The position numbers were made by a program, and so were the translations under genes. A stretch of DNA of 64,000 bases, from assembly GCF_900099835.1 (NCBI RefSeq), contig NZ_FNKP01000001.1:372001-436000 (forward strand). Reading direction: 5' to 3'. How positions within the stretch are numbered: the first letter of the stretch is position 1; each line of letters opens with the position of its first letter. Below, one piece after another: positions 60,598-64,000 of the stretch. Source of the stretch: Paraburkholderia fungorum (GTDB lineage: Bacteria; Pseudomonadota; Gammaproteobacteria; Burkholderiales; Burkholderiaceae). Below the pieces are notes generated by a model. That model had not been told where the DNA came from, searched no databases, and saw nothing but the letters and a program-made list of their open reading frames with translations.

Positions 60598-61134
60598 TTA
60601 CTCGATCGTCTCAATGACGCGGTTGTGGTTCGTGTAGATACACATGTCGCCGGCAATCTCCAGCGACTTCTCCACGATTTCGCGGGGCGACAGTTCCGTG
60701 TTCTGGGCCAGCGCAATCGCCGCGGCTTGCGCATACGAACCACCCGAACCGATTGCGCAGATGCCGCCTTCGGGGTCGAGCACGTCGCCGTTGCCGGTGA
60801 TGACGAGGGTGGTGGTGGCGTCGGCGGTAATCAGCATGGCTTCCAGACGGCGCAGCATGCGGTCGGTGCGCCAGTCTTTCGCGAGTTCGACGGCGGCGCG
60901 CGTGAGGTTGCCCTGGTGTTTTTCCAGCTTCGCTTCGAAGCGGTCGAGCAGCGAGAAGGCGTCGGCCGTGCCGCCGGCGAAGCCGACCAGCACCTTGCCG
61001 TTATAGATGCGCCGGACTTTCCTCGCACCGCCCTTCATGACGATGTTGCCCAGTGTCACCTGGCCGTCGCCGCCGAGCGCGACCTTGTCGCCGCGGCGCA
61101 CGGAGACGATCGTCGTGCCGTGAAATTGCTCCAT
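60598..61134 (-). CDS. hslV: HslV peptidase of the HslUV protease
   Basis: 178-residue proteasome-beta-like subunit. The catalytic Thr is Thr7, in FHGTTIVSV, exposed after removal of the six-residue leader; the conserved lysine in GGDGQVTLG and [22 protein letters not shown] follow. Start at 61134, immediately before the leader. Confidence 0.97.
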   Translation of the reverse strand: MEQFHGTTIVSVRRGDKVALGGDGQVTLGNIVMKGGARKVRRIYNGKVLVGFAGGTADAFSLLDRFEAKLEKHQGNLTRAAVELAKDWRTDRMLRRLEAMLITADATTTLVITGNGDVLDPEGGICAIGSGGSYAQAAAIALAQNTELSPREIVEKSLEIAGDMCIYTNHNRVIETIE

Positions 61135-61267
61135 ATGCGTTCCTCTTTGCAAAACGGGTAGGACGCAGCAGCGCGGTGCGCTACCGCATGAATCCTGAAA
61201 GCGGACGGCGCGCGACATTGAAAGCAGGCACTCAGGTCGGCGCGCTCGTGCAGCGCATGTCCGATTT

Positions 61268-61295
61268 ATTTTAGGGCGTACGCGGTCATATCAAG
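61268..61295 (-). promoter_or_regulatory. Candidate sigma-32 (heat-shock) promoter of hslVU
   Basis: Minus strand CTTGAT (61295-61290), 13 bases, CCCTAAAAT (61276-61268), close to the heat-shock consensus. It lies about 130 bases before the hslV start. Confidence 0.55.
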
Positions 61296-61507
61296 AGCCG
61301 CCAGAAGGCATAAGACAAAAAACAGGTGATTGAGAACGGAAGAGGGGAGTGACGCAAATCGGAACGTGCGTCGGAGTGGTGTTCGAGATCGCGTGCGCGG
61401 AATCGCGCGAGGAAAGCCGCGTGCAGCAGTGAGTACCCGCTTACGTGGCAGGTCGCGTCGCATCGCGCGAAGCCGCATTTCCCAATGGGCGGCAACCGCT
61501 GTCGCAC

Positions 61508-61540
61508 AAAAGAAAAAAGGCGCACGGAGCACCGTGCGCC
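61508..61540 (-). terminator. Rho-independent terminator of dksA
   Basis: GGCGCACGG-AGCA-CCGTGCGCC (61519-61540), 9-bp perfect stem, followed on the minus strand by TTTTTTCTTTT. Confidence 0.92.
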
Positions 61541-61592
61541 TCTCGACGAAGCAGCGTGTCAGGGCGCGGAGCCGAAGCCGCGCCGGTGGCGA

Positions 61593-62012
61593 TCAGTCGC
61601 CGAACAGCTTCTGGCGCAGTTCGCGGCGTTCCTGCGCTTCGAGCGACAGGGTGGCAGTGGGACGTGCGAGCAAACGCGGAATGCCGATCGGCTCGCCGGT
61701 TTCTTCGCACCAGCCGTAGTCGCCGGAATCGATCCGCGCGATGGATTGCTGCACCTTCTTCAGCAGCTTGCGCTCGCGGTCGCGCGTGCGCAGTTCGAGC
61801 GCATGCTCTTCCTCGATCGTCGCGCGGTCGGCCGGGTCGGGCACGATCACCGTTTCGCGAAGATTTTCGGTCGTTTGGCCGGCATTGCGGAGAATGTCCG
61901 CCTGCAGTTGTTCGAGCTTGTTCTTGAAGAAGGCGAGCTGATCCTCATTCATGTAATCCTTGTCGCTCATCTTCAGGATTTCGGCTTCGGTCAAGAGTCG
62001 TTTCGTCGTCAT
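61593..62012 (-). CDS. dksA: RNA polymerase-binding factor DksA, zinc-finger cysteines replaced
   Basis: 139 residues. DksA enters the RNA polymerase secondary channel and helps ppGpp reset transcription in starvation. The coiled coil (about 20-95) keeps the tip DPADRA (59-64) with both acidic residues. In the zinc-finger position only Cys102 remains: the four ligands of E. coli DksA are Cys102, Thr105, Ser123 and Ala126 here, so zinc binding in the normal way is not possible. Similar cysteine-poor DksA proteins work without zinc in Pseudomonas (DksA2). Length is typical. Confidence 0.95.
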   Translation of the reverse strand: MTTKRLLTEAEILKMSDKDYMNEDQLAFFKNKLEQLQADILRNAGQTTENLRETVIVPDPADRATIEEEHALELRTRDRERKLLKKVQQSIARIDSGDYGWCEETGEPIGIPRLLARPTATLSLEAQERRELRQKLFGD

Positions 62013-62776
62013 CTGGCTTACTTCTTCAATGTGAGGCAAAACTCTTACATAGTGCCCGCACTTTCGTATTGCCCGCAAAGGCGCCTTGAGGACGCGAAAG
62101 CGCAGGCGGGCACGGACGGTGGACTGTCGTGACGCCGAAGCGCCTGGCGCCCACACGCCGGGCGTCGCAACGCCAATGCGGGGCCGAACTCCTCTGGAAA
62201 CCGATTCTCAAATGCTCCTGAGGTATTGCTTGCCGGCAGCGACCTTTTCAGGCTGTGCCAGCCGGCATTGTCGGCGTGATTTCCGGACAAGATTTTCCGG
62301 CGCCGCTTCAGGCCCGGCGCGGCATACGCGCATACCGGGCAATTCGTTGTCATTCTCCAGTGGGCACGTATTGTAACTGAATCACAATCCCGCACCGCAT
62401 CTGGTGAAAATCCCCTTGCGGCGCACTGATATCCCGAAAATATAACGCGCGTTGAGCCAAAAAGCGATGGTAGTGCACGCTTTAATGCAACAGGGTTTTC
62501 ACGCGTTTTTCACACATGCGATCTTTAAGGGACCGTTCGGCCACTCACGCACGTATTTAGCAGATGATTAACGCCATCTGCGATTTATTTTGCGTCGATA
62601 CCGATGTCGTGGGAATTAGCATATTGCGTGCCGCCCGGTAGATGCGACACGGTGGATCTGCTTTTCCGGTTAAGGCGGTTCGGCGAATCACGAGGGGTGC
62701 AAAAAGCACAAACAGTGCAAAAGATGCCACCCGCAACGCGCCGAACGCGCTAACCCATTCACTTATGCGAGCCCGC
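62013..62776. other. 764-base region between dksA and the COG0523 gene
   Basis: No convincing gene on either strand. Composition drops in G+C in the right half (about 62400-62700). It holds a perfect hairpin GCAGATG/CATCTGC (62560-62581) followed by a T-rich stretch on the plus strand, and a repeated GTGCAAAA near 62697-62720. I could not identify a Zur-like operator. A small RNA or long 5' leader is possible. Confidence 0.4.
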
Positions 62777-63880
62777 TCAGGCGAGGCAGGCGTCCAGACC
62801 GTCGGTGATCAGGTCTTGCGGCAGTTCGATGCCGATAAACACCATCTTGTTGGTCTTTTTCTCGATCGGCTGCCATTTGGCGGCCAGATCGCTGCCCATC
62901 ATCTGATGTACGCCCTGGAACACGACCTTGCGATCCACGCCCTTCATATACAGCACGCCCTTGTAGCGCAGCAGGCGTTCACCGTAAATCTGCAGGATGC
63001 CGCCGAGGAAGTCTTCGAGCTTGTTCGGATCGAACGGGCGGTCGTTGCGGTACACGAACGACTTGATCTTGTCGTCGTGATGCGCGTGATGGTGATGTCC
63101 GTGGTCGTGGCCTTCGTGGTCGCACTTGCCGTGGTCGTGATCGCAATTTTCGTGATCGTGCCCGGCGTGATCCGCGTGCGTATGGCCGTGCTCGTCATGC
63201 GCGTGAGCGTGGCTGTGTGCGTGTTCGTCCTCGACGAGGAAGTCCGGATCGATTTCGAGCTTCGAATTCAGGTTGAAACCGCGCAGGTCGAAGATTTCCT
63301 TGATGTCCGCTTCGCCGAAATTGACGGTCTTGACCGCGGCGCGCGGGTTCATGTGAAGCAGGCGGTGACGCAGGTCGTCTACGTGCTTTTCGTCGACCAG
63401 ATCGGCCTTCGTGATGAACAGGCGATCGGCGAAACCGACCTGGCGCTGTACCACTTCGTGCTCGTCGAGCTGATGGTTCGCATGCTTCGCGTCGACCAGC
63501 GTGATGATCGCGTCGAGCAGGTATTCGCTGGCGATCTGGTCGTCCATGAAGAAGGTCTGCGCGACCGGGCCCGGATTGGCAAGGCCGGTCGTTTCGATCA
63601 CGACGCGGTCGAAATCGACCAGACCCGAGACCTTTTGCGATGCCAGATCGCCGAGCACGCGCGACAGGTCGCCGCGAATCGTGCAGCAGATGCAGCCGTT
63701 GCTCATCTGGATGATCTGCTCGCTCGTGTCCTGCACGAGAATTTCGTTGTCGATGTTCTCTTCGCCGAACTCGTTCTCGATCACGGCGATCTTCATGCCG
63801 TGCTTTTCATTCAGGATGCGCTTGAGCAGGGTCGTTTTGCCGCTGCCGAGAAAGCCGGTCAGGATGGTGACTGGGATCAT
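62777..63880 (-). CDS. COG0523 G3E-family GTPase with His-rich loop
   Basis: 367-residue metallochaperone-like GTPase (CobW/YjiA/ZigA family). Walker A FLGSGKTT, the metal motif CICC (63-66), ETTGLANP, and NKxD-like TKADLVD. Between about 225 and 270 is a His/Asp-rich stretch (repeats of HDHxHxx type) that probably binds zinc or other divalent metals. The C-terminal CobW domain follows. The family delivers or senses metals under zinc limitation. Start at 63880, at which the beta strand of the P-loop begins. It is upstream of dksA on the same strand. Confidence 0.93.
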   Translation of the reverse strand: MIPVTILTGFLGSGKTTLLKRILNEKHGMKIAVIENEFGEENIDNEILVQDTSEQIIQMSNGCICCTIRGDLSRVLGDLASQKVSGLVDFDRVVIETTGLANPGPVAQTFFMDDQIASEYLLDAIITLVDAKHANHQLDEHEVVQRQVGFADRLFITKADLVDEKHVDDLRHRLLHMNPRAAVKTVNFGEADIKEIFDLRGFNLNSKLEIDPDFLVEDEHAHSHAHAHDEHGHTHADHAGHDHENCDHDHGKCDHEGHDHGHHHHAHHDDKIKSFVYRNDRPFDPNKLEDFLGGILQIYGERLLRYKGVLYMKGVDRKVVFQGVHQMMGSDLAAKWQPIEKKTNKMVFIGIELPQDLITDGLDACLA

Positions 63881-64000
63881 GTTGGTCGCCTGTATGTACG
63901 TGAAACGGTGCGTAATTGGGTGAATTCGCGGTCGGTAAGCGGGCGCGGCAGCCTCGCGGCGCGCAGCCCTGTCCAGCCGGTTATTGAAACATATCTGCCG

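Larger units (their letters stand above)
61135..61592. other. Intergenic region hslV to dksA
   Basis: 458 bases. Holds the dksA terminator (61508-61540) and the heat-shock-like hslVU promoter (61268-61295), leaving no room for a convincing gene. Confidence 0.6.

Noticed and set aside
59476..61161. 561-residue open frame opposite hslU and hslV
   Set aside because: Typical antisense shadow in high-G+C DNA; the minus-strand genes carry all catalytic motifs.
63060..63225. Tandem repeat rich in GTGATG/CGTGGT units, considered as a repeat array
   Set aside because: It encodes the His/Asp-rich loop of the COG0523 GTPase in frame; it is coding, not an array.

Overview
The window looks like chromosomal core sequence of a Burkholderiaceae member, most probably Paraburkholderia. 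The base composition is high in G+C. The recognisable proteins are of Burkholderia type: a CX14CX2C QueE, a DksA with the zinc-finger cysteines replaced, and MreC, PBP2 and TopB with alanine/lysine-rich tails. The gene order (mreBCD-mrdA-rodA divergent from gatCAB; def-fmt-htpX-rsmB-ntrYX; metXW; regBA beside hslVU) also fits. I see no prophage, insertion sequence, rRNA operon or CRISPR array. Genus is an inference; I could not run a search.

Layout. 1-2.6 kb: a truncated P1B metal-efflux ATPase divergent from its CadR/MerR regulator, with a clear MerR operator between them, then a small zinc-ribbon protein. 2.7-8 kb: DEAD-box helicase DbpA, a methionine-type aminotransferase, an amino-acid binding protein, and an AraC regulator convergent with a LysE exporter. 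8-10.5 kb: a translationally coupled pair, an ATP-grasp ligase-like protein and a SerC-type aminotransferase, the least explained unit here. 11-17.5 kb: tRNA-Lys, a hotdog thioesterase, a patatin lipase, a 2-hydroxyacid dehydrogenase, GTP-type PEP carboxykinase and a LysR regulator. 17.6-22.3 kb (minus): topB, a thioredoxin, dprA. 22.5-31.2 kb (plus): def, fmt, LysE, htpX, rsmB, a DUF4390 protein and an NtrY/NtrX-like pair, followed by tRNA-Phe.

31.7-35.3 kb: queC-queE-queD for 7-deazaguanine synthesis, then a HpaI-type aldolase and a Sel1-repeat protein preceded by an attenuator-like leader. 35.4-41.9 kb (minus): the rod-shape operon mreB-mreC-mreD-mrdA-rodA. 42.2-47.6 kb (plus): gatC-gatA-gatB, a PPK2 kinase, xth. 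47.6-52 kb (minus): metX-metW-ampG-M48 metalloprotease, closely spaced. 52.3-57.2 kb: slmA, a HAD nucleotidase, argB, a CWC cysteine-rich protein, a TPR glycosyltransferase. 57.3-59.1 kb: a RegB/RegA redox two-component pair. 59.2-64 kb (minus): hslV-hslU, dksA, a COG0523 metallochaperone-like GTPase.

Most of the window is housekeeping: translation initiation and charging, cell elongation, proteolysis and heat shock, queuosine precursor and methionine synthesis. Points worth a second look are the ATP-grasp/SerC operon, the zinc-free DksA beside a COG0523 GTPase, an NtrX-like regulator with no AAA+ domain, the small leader ORF containing a terminator before the aldolase, and several strong unassigned hairpins. 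I found no clearly new multi-gene system beyond these.
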